DNA of 64,000 bases from positions 248,001 through 312,000 of the forward strand of contig NZ_CP070968.1 in assembly GCF_017086445.1 (NCBI RefSeq), in the 5' to 3' direction. Position numbers and translations under genes: made by a program. Positions 9,586-19,518 of the stretch are shown here, piece after piece (within the stretch, counting starts at the first letter, position 1; each line of letters opens with the position of its first letter). A model generated the notes under the pieces. It was not told where the DNA came from. It worked only from the letters and a program-made list of their open reading frames with translations, and did no database searches. The stretch comes from Brevundimonas fontaquae (lineage in GTDB: Bacteria > Pseudomonadota > Alphaproteobacteria > Caulobacterales > Caulobacteraceae).

Positions 9586-12450
9586 ATGCGCCGCACTGGC
9601 TCTCTCGTCGCCGCCGCCGCCCTCCTGGCGGTCTCAACGCCGGTCTGGGCCTCCGTGGCGCCTGCTCCCGCCGCCCAAGTCTCTGGTCAGGCCGCCGCGC
9701 CCGCCATCCAGGCCGCGCCGGTGTCGCAGCTGATCAACGAAGTCGACATCCCCTACACCAAGTTCACCCTGGACAACGGCCTGACCGTCCTAGTCCATGA
9801 AGACCACAAGGCCCCCGTCGTCGCCGTCTCCGTCTGGTACAACGTCGGCTCCAAGGACGAGCCGGCCGGCAAGACTGGCTTCGCCCACCTGTTCGAACAC
9901 CTGATGTTCGGCGGCTCGGAAAATGCGCCTGGCAGCTATTTCACGCCGATGCGCAACATGGGCGCGACCGACATGAACGGGACCACCTATTTCGACCGCA
10001 CCAACTATTTCGAGACTGTCCCGACGCCGGCGCTGGAACAGGCCCTGTTCATGGAAAGCGACCGCATGGGCTACATGCTGGGCGCCATCAGCCAGGAAAC
10101 GCTCGATCTGCAGCGCGGCGTCGTCCAGAACGAAAAGCGTCAGGGCGACAACCAGCCCTATGGCCTGAACCAGTACAAGCAGCTGGAGGCCCTGTTCCCC
10201 GAAGGCCACCCCTATCGCCACTCGACCATCGGTTCGATGGCCGACCTGGACGCCGCTTCGATGCAGACGGTGCGCGACTGGTTCACCTCCAACTATGGCC
10301 CCAACAACGCCGTTCTGGTGCTGGCCGGCGACATCACTCCCGCCAAGGCGCGTGAACTGACCGACAAATACTTCGGCCCGATCGCCAAGGGTCCGGTGAA
10401 CAATCCCGCCCAGGCCCCGGTCCCGACCCTGTCCGCCCCGCTCAGCGAAACCACCCACGACCGCGTCTCGAACGCCCAGGTCGAGGTCAGCTGGGCCGTG
10501 CCCGGCATGCTGGACCCGGATTCGGTGCCGCTCAGCGTCGCCGCCTCCGTGCTGGGCGGCCTGGCCTCCTCGCGCCTGGACAATGAGCTGGTGCGCGGCG
10601 AACAGACCGCCGTCTCGGCCAGCGCCGGCAACAGCGCCTTCCATCGCGTCGGCATCTTCGAGATGAGCGCCACGATCAAGCCGGGCGAAGACCCCGCCGC
10701 CGTCGAGGCGCGCATGCGTGAAATCCTGAACGGCCTGATCGCGGACGGCCCGACCCAGGACGAGATCAACCGCGTCGTCACCCAATACGCCTCGCGCCGC
10801 ATCCAGGGCCTGGAACAGGTCGGCGGCTTCGGCGGCAAGGCCACGGCGCTCGCCGAAGGCCAGCTCTATGCGGGCGATCCGGAGTTCTACAAGAAGCAGC
10901 TGGCCGCCTACGCCGCCGTCACGCCGGCCCAGGTCAAGGCGGCGATGCAGAAGTGGCTGACCCGTCCGGCCTATACGCTGACGACCCTGCCCGGCCAGCG
11001 CGAAGCCTATCAGGAGGCGGCCGCCGCGCCGTCCGGCGCCAACCGCACTCCGGCCCCGGAAATCGAGCGCAAGCCGCGCATGCCCAAGCCCGAGATCGGT
11101 CAGGTCGCCAACGTCGACTTCCCGGCCGTCGAGCGCACCCGCCTGTCGAACGGCATGGAGGTGATCTACGCCCAGCGCGACGCCACCCCGACGACGAAGA
11201 TCGCGCTCGACTTCGACGCCGGTCTGGCCGCCGACGACCGCTCCAAACTGGGTCTGCAGACCCTGATGCTGGACCTGATGGACGAGGGCACCCGCACCCT
11301 GAACGCCACGCAGCTGGCCGAGGCGCAGGAAGCCCTGGGCGCAACCATCACCACCGGGGCGACGATGGACAGCTCGGTCGTCCAGCTCTCGGCGGTGACG
11401 CCGAACCTGAAGCCTTCGGTGGATCTGATGGCCGAGGTGGTGCGCAATCCCGCCTTCGCCCCGGCCGAGCTGGAGCGCCTTCGCGCCACCCGCCTGTCGC
11501 GCATCGCCGCCGAGCGTACCCAGCCGGCCGCCCTGGCCAGCCGCGCCCTGCCGGAACTGATGTACGGGCCGAACAGCCCCTATGGCCGTCCGTTCAGCGG
11601 CAATGGCGACGAGGCCAGCGTGAAGGCGATCACCGACGCCGACATCCGCGCCGACTACGCCAAGTGGATCCGCCCGGACAACGCCAAGCTGTTCGTCGTC
11701 TCCGACCGCCCCCTGGCCGAGCTGACGCCGATCCTGGACAGCGCTTTCGGTCAATGGGTGCCGCCCGCATCGGCCAAGGCCGTCAAGGACTTCTCGGCCC
11801 CGATCCCGGCCGCGACGCCCAAGATCGTGCTGATCGACCGTCCGCAATCGCCCCAGTCCTACATCATGGGCGGCGAGGTTCTGGGCCTGTCGGGCACCGA
11901 CGACCTGTTGGTGCTGAATGCGGCGAACAATGTGCTCGGCAACGACTTCCTGTCGCGCATCAACTCGGACCTGCGTGAGACCAAGAGCTGGTCCTACGGC
12001 GTCAACGCCTCGGTCAATCCGTTTGCCGGACGCGTGCCCTATCTGGTCACCGCCCCGGTCCAGGCCGACAAGACCGGCCCGGCCATCGAAGCCCTGAACC
12101 AGCAGTTCAACGACTTCCTGTCGGGCGGCAAGGGCGTGACGCCCGAGGAGCTGCAACGCACGATCAATGGCAACACCCGCCGTCTGGCCGGCAGCTACGA
12201 GACCTCGGCCGCCGTCCTGGGCGCCATGCGCTCCAACGCCCTGCTGGGCCGTCCGGACGACTATCCGGAAACCATCGCGGCACGCACCAACGCCCTGACC
12301 GCAGTCCAGCTGGACGCCGCCGCCAAGGCCGCCATCGACCCGTCCAAGTTCGTCTGGGTCGTGGTCGGCGACGCCTCGGTGGTCAAGCCGCAACTGGACG
12401 CCCTGGGCATCCCTGTCGAGGTCCGCGCGGCGGCCCCCGCCGCCCAATAG
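9586..12450 (+). CDS. Secreted M16 (pitrilysin-like) zinc peptidase, two-domain
   Basis: Periplasmic peptidase of about 954 residues. The ATG at 9586 has CGAGGA upstream and opens a signal peptide (MRRTGSLVAAAALLAVSTPVWA). The first M16 half has the inverted zinc motif HLFEH at about 101-105 and a third ligand Glu about 78 residues later (VVQNEKRQGD). The second half, from about residue 500 after a proline-rich linker, repeats the M16 fold (ERTRLSNGMEVIYAQRDA) but has no HxxEH, as is usual for the non-catalytic partner half that closes over substrate. Caulobacter-type genomes often carry several such fused M16 proteins. The substrate is unknown. A strong terminator follows. Confidence 0.93.
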   Translation: MRRTGSLVAAAALLAVSTPVWASVAPAPAAQVSGQAAAPAIQAAPVSQLINEVDIPYTKFTLDNGLTVLVHEDHKAPVVAVSVWYNVGSKDEPAGKTGFAHLFEHLMFGGSENAPGSYFTPMRNMGATDMNGTTYFDRTNYFETVPTPALEQALFMESDRMGYMLGAISQETLDLQRGVVQNEKRQGDNQPYGLNQYKQLEALFPEGHPYRHSTIGSMADLDAASMQTVRDWFTSNYGPNNAVLVLAGDITPAKARELTDKYFGPIAKGPVNNPAQAPVPTLSAPLSETTHDRVSNAQVEVSWAVPGMLDPDSVPLSVAASVLGGLASSRLDNELVRGEQTAVSASAGNSAFHRVGIFEMSATIKPGEDPAAVEARMREILNGLIADGPTQDEINRVVTQYASRRIQGLEQVGGFGGKATALAEGQLYAGDPEFYKKQLAAYAAVTPAQVKAAMQKWLTRPAYTLTTLPGQREAYQEAAAAPSGANRTPAPEIERKPRMPKPEIGQVANVDFPAVERTRLSNGMEVIYAQRDATPTTKIALDFDAGLAADDRSKLGLQTLMLDLMDEGTRTLNATQLAEAQEALGATITTGATMDSSVVQLSAVTPNLKPSVDLMAEVVRNPAFAPAELERLRATRLSRIAAERTQPAALASRALPELMYGPNSPYGRPFSGNGDEASVKAITDADIRADYAKWIRPDNAKLFVVSDRPLAELTPILDSAFGQWVPPASAKAVKDFSAPIPAATPKIVLIDRPQSPQSYIMGGEVLGLSGTDDLLVLNAANNVLGNDFLSRINSDLRETKSWSYGVNASVNPFAGRVPYLVTAPVQADKTGPAIEALNQQFNDFLSGGKGVTPEELQRTINGNTRRLAGSYETSAAVLGAMRSNALLGRPDDYPETIAARTNALTAVQLDAAAKAAIDPSKFVWVVVGDASVVKPQLDALGIPVEVRAAAPAAQ

Positions 12451-12473
12451 GGCGACGACAAGCCGAAACGACG

Positions 12474-12501
12474 AAGGCCCGGAGAGCGATCTCCGGGCCT
12501 T
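12474..12501 (+). terminator. Rho-independent terminator after the M16 peptidase gene
   Basis: Perfect 12-bp stem (AAGGCCCGGAGA), GCGA loop, then TTCTTTTT on the plus strand. It lies between convergent genes and may also stop yihA transcription, although the T-tract on that side is weak. Confidence 0.88.
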
Positions 12502-12545
12502 TTCTTTTTGCCGTCATGCTCGGGCCTGACCCGATGATGAGGCCT

Positions 12546-13199
12546 TTAATCCAGCGTCGCGCCCGTCGTGCGCATGATCTCGGCGCGCAGTTCGGGCAGG
12601 CCGAGCCCCTTTTCCGACGAGGTCAAGGCTACCACCGGGAAGGCGGCGGGGCGTTTGGAGATCGCCTTCAGGGTCGCGGCCTGCACGGCCTCGCCCTCAC
12701 CCTTCTTCAGCTTGTCGGCCTTGGTCAGGACGATCTGATAGCTGACGGCGGCCAGGTCCAGCGCATCCAGCGCCTCCGTATCCACCGATTTCAGCCCGTG
12801 GCGGCTGTCGATCAGCAGATAGACCCTCTTCAGCGTCACCCGGCCGCGCAGATAGTCGCGGCCCAGATCTTGGAACTTCTTGACCGTGGTCTTGGACGCC
12901 TTGGCCCAGCCATAGCCGGGCAGGTCGACCAGACGCATCCGGCCGTCCAAGTCGAAGAAGTTGACCTCGCGCGTGCGGCCCGGCTCGTTCGAGGCGCGGG
13001 CCAGCTTGTGCATGCCGACCAGCCCGTTGATCAGGCTGGACTTGCCCACGTTCGAGCGGCCCGCGAAGGCGATCTCGGGCAGATCCGGGTCGGGCAACTG
13101 CTCGATCTTGGCCGCGCCCATGACGAAGGTCGCAGGCCGCGCGAACAGGACGCGCGCCGCCTCGATGTCCTCGGGCGTGAACTCGGTCTCGTCGATCAC
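12546..13199 (-). CDS. yihA: Ribosome biogenesis GTP-binding protein YihA/EngB
   Basis: Essential-type small GTPase for large ribosomal subunit assembly and cell division. About 217 residues from a GTG at 13199 that overlaps the yidC stop (GTGA), implying translational coupling. G motifs are in place: GRSNVGKSS at about 47-55 (G1), [12 protein letters not shown] (G2), [11 protein letters not shown] (G3), LTKADK (G4) and a TSS G5. The open frame extends upstream to 13520 but those residues are only the out-of-frame image of yidC. It is the last gene of rpmH-rnpA-yidC-yihA. Confidence 0.96.
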   Translation of the reverse strand: MIDETEFTPEDIEAARVLFARPATFVMGAAKIEQLPDPDLPEIAFAGRSNVGKSSLINGLVGMHKLARASNEPGRTREVNFFDLDGRMRLVDLPGYGWAKASKTTVKKFQDLGRDYLRGRVTLKRVYLLIDSRHGLKSVDTEALDALDLAAVSYQIVLTKADKLKKGEGEAVQAATLKAISKRPAAFPVVALTSSEKGLGLPELRAEIMRTTGATLD

Positions 13200-14992
13200 G
13201 CCGGTGACTTCTTGAACCGGGCGAAGAAGGTATCGATCGGGTTCTCGGCCTTGTAGCGGTGCATGATCACATACTGCTGCAGGATGGTCAGGATGTTGGA
13301 CCAGGCCCAGTAGATCAGCAGGCCCGCCGCGAACGGCGCCATGATGAAGGTGAACAGCAGCGGCATGAACTGGAAGATCTGGCGCTGGACCGGATCGGCC
13401 GCCGGCGGGTTCATCGCCGTCTGCAGCCACATCGTCAGACCATAGGCGATCGCCAGCAGACCCAGGTGCAGCGGGCCGGCCAACAGGCCGCCGATCAGCG
13501 GCGCCATCGCCGGATCCCACGGGATCAAGCCGAACAGGTTCCAGATCGACGACGGGTCGCGCGCCGACAGGTCATGGATGAAGCCCAGGAACGGCTGGTG
13601 ACGCATTTCGATGGTTACGGTCAGCACCTTGTACAGGGCGTAGAAGACCGGGATCTGCAGCACCAGCGGAAGGCATCCGGCGACCGGATTGATCTTCTCG
13701 CGCTGATACAGGGCCATCGTCTCCTGCTGCTGCTTCTGCGGGTCGTCTTTGAACTTCTTCTTGATCTCCTCCATCTTGGGCTGGAGGTTCCGCATCTTGG
13801 ACATCGAGGCGTAGGCGTTGTTGGCCAACGGGAACATCACCAGCTTGACGATGACGGTCAGGGCCAGAATGGCGACGCCGAAGCTGCCGACCAGGCCATA
13901 GACGTTCTCCAGGATCCAGAAGATCGGACGCGTGAGGAACCAGAACATGCCCCAGTCGATCGCATAGACGAAGCGCGGCAGGTTCAGGCTCTGCTCATAG
14001 GATTTCAGCACCTCGGCGCGCTTGACCCCGGCGAACAGGCGTTGGGTCTCGGTCGCGGTCGCGCCGGGCTGGATGGTGCGGGTCGTGCCCAAGACATTGG
14101 CTTCCAGCTGCTGGGCGCCGTTCAGGTCGCGCACGCGGAATTCGGTCTCGACCGCCTCGTTCTGCTGAGGCAGCAGGGCCGCTAGCCAGTATTTGTCGGT
14201 GATGCCCAGCCAGCCGCCGGTCGAGGCGTTCTCGATCCGCGGCTCCTTCAGCCAGTCCTTGTATTTCTTCTGTTCGGTCCGGTAGTCGCCCGGTTTGCCG
14301 AAGGTGCCGATCGCGCCCTCGTGGACGATGTGCGACGAGCCGGCTGCGGGCGGGACGCCCTGGCGCTGGACGCTGCCGTAGGGGGCGATGGTGATCGCCT
14401 GTGTGCCCAGGTTCTGGGCCGTGTCCTGCACCGAGAAGACGTATTTGTCATCGACCGAGATCACGCGGGTGAAGCGCAGGCCTTGGCCGTTGTCCCAGGT
14501 CAAGGTGACCGGCGTCGTCGGCGTCAGGGTCGAACCATTGGTCAGGCGCCAGACGGTGTTGGGGCCGGGCACGCCGCCGGCGACATTGGGGCCGGTCCAG
14601 CCGAACTGGGCGAAGTAGGCGTTCTGCATGCCCTGCGGGCGGAACAGCTCCACCGGCTGGGGCTTGTCCTGAACCTCGCGGTAGTCGGTCAGGAACAGGT
14701 CGTCGATCCGGCCGCCCTGAAGCGACAGCGACCCCTTCAGCGTGCCGGACTGAATCGGCACCCGCGCGGCGGTGCTCAGCGCCTGGCTGCGGTCGGTGAC
14801 GAAGGTCGGCCCCTGCGGGCTCAGCGCCGTGCGCGCGGCGTTATCGGCGGTCTGCGACTGTTCGGCCTGGGCCTGCTGTTGCACGGCGCGACGCTCGGCC
14901 TGCGGACGCAGCACGGCGAAATAGTAGATCCCCATGATCAGGACCGAGCACACGATGAAGATGATCGTGTTGCGCGTGTTTTCGTTTTTCAT
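13196..14992 (-). CDS. yidC: Membrane protein insertase YidC
   Basis: Inner-membrane insertase that works alone or with SecYEG. 598 residues, standard for Gram-negative YidC. One N-terminal membrane segment ([20 protein letters not shown]) is followed by a Gln/Ala-rich linker, a large periplasmic P1 beta domain (about 60-340), and the conserved five-helix 60KD_IMP region from about 355 onward, with [19 protein letters not shown] and a cytoplasmic charged hairpin ([19 protein letters not shown]). A basic tail ends the protein. It overlaps rnpA by four bases (ATGA) and yihA likewise. No yidD-like gene lies between rnpA and yidC here, which many bacteria have. Confidence 0.98.
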   Translation of the reverse strand: MKNENTRNTIIFIVCSVLIMGIYYFAVLRPQAERRAVQQQAQAEQSQTADNAARTALSPQGPTFVTDRSQALSTAARVPIQSGTLKGSLSLQGGRIDDLFLTDYREVQDKPQPVELFRPQGMQNAYFAQFGWTGPNVAGGVPGPNTVWRLTNGSTLTPTTPVTLTWDNGQGLRFTRVISVDDKYVFSVQDTAQNLGTQAITIAPYGSVQRQGVPPAAGSSHIVHEGAIGTFGKPGDYRTEQKKYKDWLKEPRIENASTGGWLGITDKYWLAALLPQQNEAVETEFRVRDLNGAQQLEANVLGTTRTIQPGATATETQRLFAGVKRAEVLKSYEQSLNLPRFVYAIDWGMFWFLTRPIFWILENVYGLVGSFGVAILALTVIVKLVMFPLANNAYASMSKMRNLQPKMEEIKKKFKDDPQKQQQETMALYQREKINPVAGCLPLVLQIPVFYALYKVLTVTIEMRHQPFLGFIHDLSARDPSSIWNLFGLIPWDPAMAPLIGGLLAGPLHLGLLAIAYGLTMWLQTAMNPPAADPVQRQIFQFMPLLFTFIMAPFAAGLLIYWAWSNILTILQQYVIMHRYKAENPIDTFFARFKKSPA

Positions 14993-15405
14993 GGATTCTG
15001 GCGGTCCTGGCCGGAGGGGGCGCGGGCGGGCGAGGGCTTGTGGGCCCCCCGATCATGTCGCGGTGTCGCCAGCCTTGTAAGCGTCGATTTCACGTCGTCA
15101 AGCAGACGGTCCCACGCACGCTCGGTCGTGCCCATGCGGGCGATGAAGACATAGTCGCTTCCGGGCACGCCATGCTGGGCCAGCATGGCCCGTGCGGCCT
15201 CGCGCAGACGGCGTTTGGCGCGGTTGCGCTGAACCGCCCCGCCGATCTTCTTGGTGGCGGTGAAGCCCAGACCGATGTGCGGCGAACCGTCGCCACGCTC
15301 AAGCCGTTGGATCACCACGGCGCCGCGCGCCTCGGAAACGCCTTTGGCGGCCGCCAGGAACTGGGGCCGCCGCAACAGACGCTTGATCTGTAAAAGGTCG
15401 CTCAT
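14989..15405 (-). CDS. rnpA: Ribonuclease P protein component
   Basis: Basic protein partner of the RNase P RNA in tRNA 5' maturation. 138 residues. The signature is present: a phenylalanine-bearing first helix (RRPQFLAAAKG), IGLGFTATKKIGGAVQRNRAKRRLRE with the RNR motif at about 60-66, and DYVFIARMG. The C-terminal 30 residues are a proline/arginine-rich extension. The upstream gene rpmH is 30 bases away and the downstream yidC start overlaps the stop as ATGA, the classic conserved order. Confidence 0.96.
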   Translation of the reverse strand: MSDLLQIKRLLRRPQFLAAAKGVSEARGAVVIQRLERGDGSPHIGLGFTATKKIGGAVQRNRAKRRLREAARAMLAQHGVPGSDYVFIARMGTTERAWDRLLDDVKSTLTRLATPRHDRGAHKPSPARAPSGQDRQNP

Positions 15406-15435
15406 GCGTCCAAAAGGTCCGGACGCGTAAGCCGC

Positions 15436-15570
15436 TTACGCCGTCAGGCGCTTGCGGCCCTTGGCGCGACGGCGCGCAACAATCTTCTGGCCGTTCTTGG
15501 TGGCCATCCGGCTGCGGAAGCCGTGACGGCGCTTGCGCACGAGTCGCGACGGCTGATAGGTCCGCTTCAC
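15436..15570 (-). CDS. rpmH: 50S ribosomal protein L34
   Basis: Small gene of 44 codons. Translation gives [20 protein letters not shown] and ends in GRKRLTA, a full-length L34. The start is a GTG at 15570 with CAGGAG eight bases upstream. It heads the rpmH-rnpA-yidC-yihA run, which often sits near the replication origin, although no dnaA or origin boxes were seen here. Confidence 0.97.
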   Translation of the reverse strand: MKRTYQPSRLVRKRRHGFRSRMATKNGQKIVARRRAKGRKRLTA

Positions 15571-15687
15571 GGTCGGCTCCTGACGTTAAAAGGTTGGGCG
15601 ACGGGGCAAGAGGCGTCCGCCGCAGGAAGGGCGGGCGTATAAGTCGCATGTCCGCGTGAGTCAACGCTCGGACGGCATTTCGGGACG

Positions 15688-16446
15688 ATGAAACGGATGG
15701 CGAAACGAACGGCGAAGGAATGGGCCCTGCGGCTGGCGCCGCTGGCGGCCATCGCCGGCCTTGTGGTCGCCTTCTTCGCCCTGGGCTGGAACCGCTATCT
15801 GTCGATGGATCTGATCCGCGAGCACGGGCTGAACCTGCAAGCCTATGCGCAACAGAACTGGTGGATCGCGCTGGTCGCCTTCATCGCTGTCTATGCCGTG
15901 GCGACCGCCTCGACCATTCCCGGACCCGTTTTCCTGACCCTGCTGGGCGGGATGATGTTCGGCCCCTATGTCGGCGCCCTGGCGCAGTCGATGGGGGCAA
16001 CGATCGGTTCGGTCGTCATCTATTATGTCTATCGCACCTCGATCGGTTCGTGGCTGCGCGCCAAGTTCGAGGCCGACGCCGGCTTCATGGATCGGCTGGC
16101 CAAGGGCATCGACCGCAACGCCTTCACCACCCTGTTCACCCTGCGCGTGATCCCCAGCGTGCCCTTCGTCCTGGTCAACGCGACGGCGGGGATGATGGCG
16201 GTGCCGCTGAGACCCTACATCATCGCCACCTTCATCGGACTGCTGCCGTCCACCTTCATCTACACCTGGATCGGATCGCAGCTGGGCGGCCTGCTGCGCG
16301 CGGGCGTGCGGCCGGACCTGCCGATGCTGCTGCAACAGTTCTTCTGGCCTTTGATGGGCGTGGTCTTCCTGTCCCTGCTTCTGCCTATCGGCATCAAGCT
16401 GTTCCAGATGATCCGCGCCCGCCGGATCGGGGCGACGGCGGCATGA
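15688..16446 (+). CDS. TVP38/TMEM64 (VTT/DedA superfamily) membrane protein
   Basis: Integral membrane protein of 252 residues with about six hydrophobic segments. The VTT core is recognisable: IPGPVFLTLLGGMMFGPYVG, the glycine-rich re-entrant part, and LRVIPSVPFVLVNATAG, whose Arg-x-x-Pro-x-x-Pro resembles the DedA signature. Family members are implicated in lipid scrambling or transport and membrane potential. The last four bases overlap the start of a histidine kinase gene (ATGA), so the two are probably co-translated. Function in this organism is unknown. Confidence 0.83.
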   Translation: MKRMAKRTAKEWALRLAPLAAIAGLVVAFFALGWNRYLSMDLIREHGLNLQAYAQQNWWIALVAFIAVYAVATASTIPGPVFLTLLGGMMFGPYVGALAQSMGATIGSVVIYYVYRTSIGSWLRAKFEADAGFMDRLAKGIDRNAFTTLFTLRVIPSVPFVLVNATAGMMAVPLRPYIIATFIGLLPSTFIYTWIGSQLGGLLRAGVRPDLPMLLQQFFWPLMGVVFLSLLLPIGIKLFQMIRARRIGATAA

Positions 16447-17915
16447 GCGCCCTGTTCGACCGGATCGCGGCGCGGCTGAACCTGACGCCGGACCAGGCCA
16501 GTCTCTGGCGCGAGCGCCTGACCCCGCGCGCGCCCGACGGCCTGTCGGCGCGGCTGCTGCTGCTGACCGTCGCCTTCACCCTGGCGGTCGAGGCCCTTAT
16601 TCTGGGGCCGAATCTCGCGGCCTTCCATGAGCGCTGGCTGCGCGACCGGCTCCAGGCCGCCGAACTGGCCTCGGTCGGGGTCGAAGCCCTGCCCTATAGC
16701 GCGGTCGAGGACGACACGGCCGCCGAGCTGATGCGGATCGGCGGGGTTCAGGCGGTCGCCCTGACGGAGCAAGGCGTGCGCCGCCTGCTGCTTCAGGCCC
16801 CCAACCTGCCCCGCGCGCCCGAACTGATCGACCTGAGGCGTCAGGACAGCTGGTCGCGCCTGACCGACCCGTGGCGCACCCTGTTCGGACATCCGGACCG
16901 CTCGCTGAGGGTTCAGGCCAAGCCGCGCTATCGCTCGGGCGACTTCATTGAGATCGTCACCCCCGCCCAGCCGTTGAAGCTGGAACTGCGCGCCTTCCTG
17001 CTGAACAGCCTGCTGGTGTCCCTGCTGGTGTCGGTGACGGCGGGCGCGCTGCTGTATGGCGGTCTGGCCCTGCTGGTGCTGCGGCCGCTTCGTCGCGTCA
17101 CCCGCTCGATGGAGCGGTTCGCCGCCGATCCCGAGAGCGAGGCCGAGGCGCCGTCCGATCGCCACGACGAGATCGGCCGCGTCGAGCGCGAACTCAGCCG
17201 GATGCAGGAGGAGGTGCGCCATTCCCTGCGCTCTCGCGCCCGTCTGGTCGCGCTGGGCGAGGCGGTGGCCAAGATCAACCACGACCTGCGCAACATGCTG
17301 ACCTCGGCCCAGATGGCGTCGGAGCGGCTGGCGACCTCCGCCGACCCCCAGGTGGCCAAGGCCCTGCCCCGGCTGGAGCGCGCGCTCAGCCGCGCCGCCG
17401 GCCTGTCGCGCAATGTGCTGGAGTATGGAAAGAGCGAGGAGCCTGCCCCCCAGAAGACCCGCGTCGTCCTGACCAAGGCCCTGACCCTGGCGGCCGAGGA
17501 CGCCGGGCTGGATCCCGACGGCGTGCGGCTGGTCAAACAGCTGCCGCCGCGGTTCGCCGTCGAAGCCGACCCGGATCAGCTGTATCGCATCCTGGTCAAT
17601 CTGATGCGCAACGCCCGCCAGGCCATCGAGGCCGACCCCGCGCGTCCGCCCGAGCGCCGCGGCAAGGGCGCCATAACCGTCAGCGCCTTTGGTCAGGACG
17701 GCTTCTGCGTCGTGCGCATCGCCGACGACGGCCCCGGCATTCCGCCGCGTCTGGCCGAACGCCTGTTCGAACCCTTTGTCAGCTCAAAAAGCTCGGACGG
17801 CTCGGGCCTGGGCCTAACCATCTCGCGCGAGCTGGCCGCCCTTCACGGCGGCGACCTGCGGCTGGTCGAGACCGATGGCAAGGGCGCTGTGTTCGAGCTG
17901 CGCCTGCCGGGCTGA
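16443..17915 (+). CDS. Membrane sensor histidine kinase
   Basis: About 490 residues starting at the ATG at 16443, which overlaps the previous stop. Layout: an N-terminal membrane segment near 36-58, a periplasmic domain to about 183, a second membrane segment (NSLLVSLLVSVTAGALLYGG, from 188) running into a HAMP-like linker (LRPLRRVTRSMERFA), a coiled segment, the phospho-acceptor His280 in INHDLRNML, and a HATPase domain with NLMRNARQAI (N box), DDGPGIP (G1) and GSGLGLTISREL (G2). No response regulator lies next to it. Coupling to the VTT membrane protein suggests that it senses an envelope state linked to that protein, which is inference. Confidence 0.9.
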   Translation: MSALFDRIAARLNLTPDQASLWRERLTPRAPDGLSARLLLLTVAFTLAVEALILGPNLAAFHERWLRDRLQAAELASVGVEALPYSAVEDDTAAELMRIGGVQAVALTEQGVRRLLLQAPNLPRAPELIDLRRQDSWSRLTDPWRTLFGHPDRSLRVQAKPRYRSGDFIEIVTPAQPLKLELRAFLLNSLLVSLLVSVTAGALLYGGLALLVLRPLRRVTRSMERFAADPESEAEAPSDRHDEIGRVERELSRMQEEVRHSLRSRARLVALGEAVAKINHDLRNMLTSAQMASERLATSADPQVAKALPRLERALSRAAGLSRNVLEYGKSEEPAPQKTRVVLTKALTLAAEDAGLDPDGVRLVKQLPPRFAVEADPDQLYRILVNLMRNARQAIEADPARPPERRGKGAITVSAFGQDGFCVVRIADDGPGIPPRLAERLFEPFVSSKSSDGSGLGLTISRELAALHGGDLRLVETDGKGAVFELRLPG

Positions 17916-17921
17916 ACCGCC

Positions 17922-18185
17922 CTATTCCAGACCGTCGTCCGACACGACGAAGGGCCGGTTCTCCGCCTTGGCCTGGGCCGCGAGTTCCTCCTGAACCAGA
18001 TGCCAGCGCCGCAGCCGCTCATAGTCGATGGCGTGCTCGGGCGAGGCGTCCAGCCAATGGCGGAAGTCCTCGATCTGGAGCCGGGCGTCCGCGGCGGTCG
18101 TATCGGGCAGGGCCGGCACGTTCGGCAACTGGCGCGCGACATCCGCAGGAATGGGGAAGTCGCCGGACGCGGTGCTCAGGATCAT
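17922..18185 (-). CDS. Small acidic protein of unknown function
   Basis: 87 residues, acidic, no signal peptide and no membrane segment. It begins MILSTASGDFPIPADVARQL and continues with an amphipathic helix region rich in Asp, Glu, Trp and Arg. I do not recognise a family. The frame shows the GC-rich third positions of real genes here, and it fits exactly between two convergently or divergently arranged neighbours, six bases from the kinase stop. Coding status is likely but not certain. Confidence 0.55.
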   Translation of the reverse strand: MILSTASGDFPIPADVARQLPNVPALPDTTAADARLQIEDFRHWLDASPEHAIDYERLRRWHLVQEELAAQAKAENRPFVVSDDGLE

Positions 18186-18330
18186 CGATCTTCTCGGATA
18201 GGCTGCGGTCGGAGAGATCGACCATGACGCGAAGCCAAGCCTTTCGCCACCTTTTCATCGCTGCGGCGTTGTGCAGCAGGATCACAATGGCCAAGCTGCG
18301 CAGAACGCCACGGCCTCGGGAGAGACAGTC

Positions 18331-18828
18331 ATGATCGTTCGCACCGCCGTCGCCGCCGCCCTGCTGGCCGCCGCCCTGACCGCGCCCGTCGCCGCCCAGA
18401 CGACGGTGCCAACGACCGCCGACCCGTACCGCGATCAGCGCGCCCTGCCCGATCCGGCCGATCCCGCCAGCCGCGACGCCCTGCTGAAGGCGCGGGGCGA
18501 GGCCTATCATCGCGCCAGCGACGCCCAGCAGACCGAAGAGGAACTGCGCACCACCCGCGCTCTGAACGACGAGATCGCCGCCCAGAACGCGCTGGCCGAC
18601 AAGACCGACGCCGACAACCGGCTGAACTACGACGCCGCCCTGGCCCGTCATCAGATCGAGGTCAGCCAGGCCGAGGAACAGGCGCGCGCCGCCGCCGAGA
18701 CCGCCCGCTTGGCCCAGGAGAAATACGACCGCGACTACGCCGCCTGGCAGGAACAGGTGCGACTGTGCCGCACGGGCTTCCGCCCCGCCTGCACCGCCCG
18801 ACCGGCGTGGGTCGCGCCGGCGCAATAA
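18331..18828 (+). CDS. Secreted coiled-coil protein of unknown function
   Basis: About 165 residues. The ATG at 18331 opens a signal peptide (MIVRTAVAAALLAAALTAPVAAQ) preceded by GGGAGA. The mature part is mostly one long charged alpha-helix rich in Ala, Glu, Gln and Arg (about 60-150), probably a coiled coil, ending with two cysteines (RLCRTGFRPACTA) that could form a disulphide. No enzymatic motif is visible. It ends six bases before the convergent GST gene. Confidence 0.72.
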   Translation: MIVRTAVAAALLAAALTAPVAAQTTVPTTADPYRDQRALPDPADPASRDALLKARGEAYHRASDAQQTEEELRTTRALNDEIAAQNALADKTDADNRLNYDAALARHQIEVSQAEEQARAAAETARLAQEKYDRDYAAWQEQVRLCRTGFRPACTARPAWVAPAQ

Positions 18829-18834
18829 GCGCCA

Positions 18835-19470
18835 TCAGTCCGCCCTAGTTTTCGCCTCGGCGATCAGCGCGTCGTCGATTTCGCGGGCGCGCACAGCGGC
18901 CGGGCGTGTCGTGATCCGTTCGGCATAGGCCGTGAAGGCCGGCCGTTCAGGCAGGCTCTTGAACATCAGCCCCCAGGCGATCTGACTGCCGACATAGACA
19001 TCGGCGGCGCTGAACCGCTCGCCAAGGATCCACGGACTGCGATCCAGCGCATGTTCCAGCCCGTCGATCACCTGATCGAACGAGCCGTAGCCGACCATGG
19101 CCGACTTCTCGGGCGGCGGCAGTTGACCCAGCGACTTGGCCGTCACCGCCGCCTCGACCGGTCCGGCCGCGAAGAACATCCAGCGGTAATAAAGGCCGCG
19201 CAGCGGATCGTCCGTCGCCGGCGCCAGGCCGGCTTCAGGAAAGGCGTCGGCCAGATAGGCGCAAATGGCGGCGCATTCGGTCACGACGACGCCGCGATGG
19301 GCGATGGCCGGCACCTTGCCCATCGGATTGACCGCCAGATAGTCGGGCGACTTCATCGCCGGATAATCGACCATGACGGTGCGATAGGGCTGGCCTGCCT
19401 CCTCCAGCATCCAGCGGACGATGCGTCCGCGCGACATGGGATTGGTGTAGAAGACGATCTCTTCGCTCAT
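18835..19470 (-). CDS. Glutathione S-transferase family protein
   Basis: 211 residues with the two-domain GST layout. The thioredoxin-like N-terminal half has FYTNPMSRGRIVRWMLEE and the cis-proline segment NPMGKVPAI, followed by VVTECAAICAYLAD for binding the glutathione gamma-glutamyl part. The C-terminal helical half has ILGERFSAADVYVGSQI, matching the conserved N-capping box (SAADV). The exact class and substrate cannot be set from sequence. It stands alone between an unknown secreted protein and nrdB. Confidence 0.93.
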   Translation of the reverse strand: MSEEIVFYTNPMSRGRIVRWMLEEAGQPYRTVMVDYPAMKSPDYLAVNPMGKVPAIAHRGVVVTECAAICAYLADAFPEAGLAPATDDPLRGLYYRWMFFAAGPVEAAVTAKSLGQLPPPEKSAMVGYGSFDQVIDGLEHALDRSPWILGERFSAADVYVGSQIAWGLMFKSLPERPAFTAYAERITTRPAAVRAREIDDALIAEAKTRAD

Positions 19471-19518
19471 GGCGTGCTCTCCCTTTCGGCAGAGCCTACG
19501 CCTGAACCGGCCGGGGTG

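Noticed and set aside
9790..12447. An 885-codon minus-strand frame opposite the M16 peptidase gene
   Set aside because: Antisense shadow with Arg/Gly/His-rich composition and no family similarity, no ribosome site and no promoter.
13200..13520. N-terminal extension of YihA (324-residue reading)
   Set aside because: The extra 107 residues are the out-of-frame image of the yidC 3' end; the GTG at 13199 overlapping the yidC stop fits the family length.
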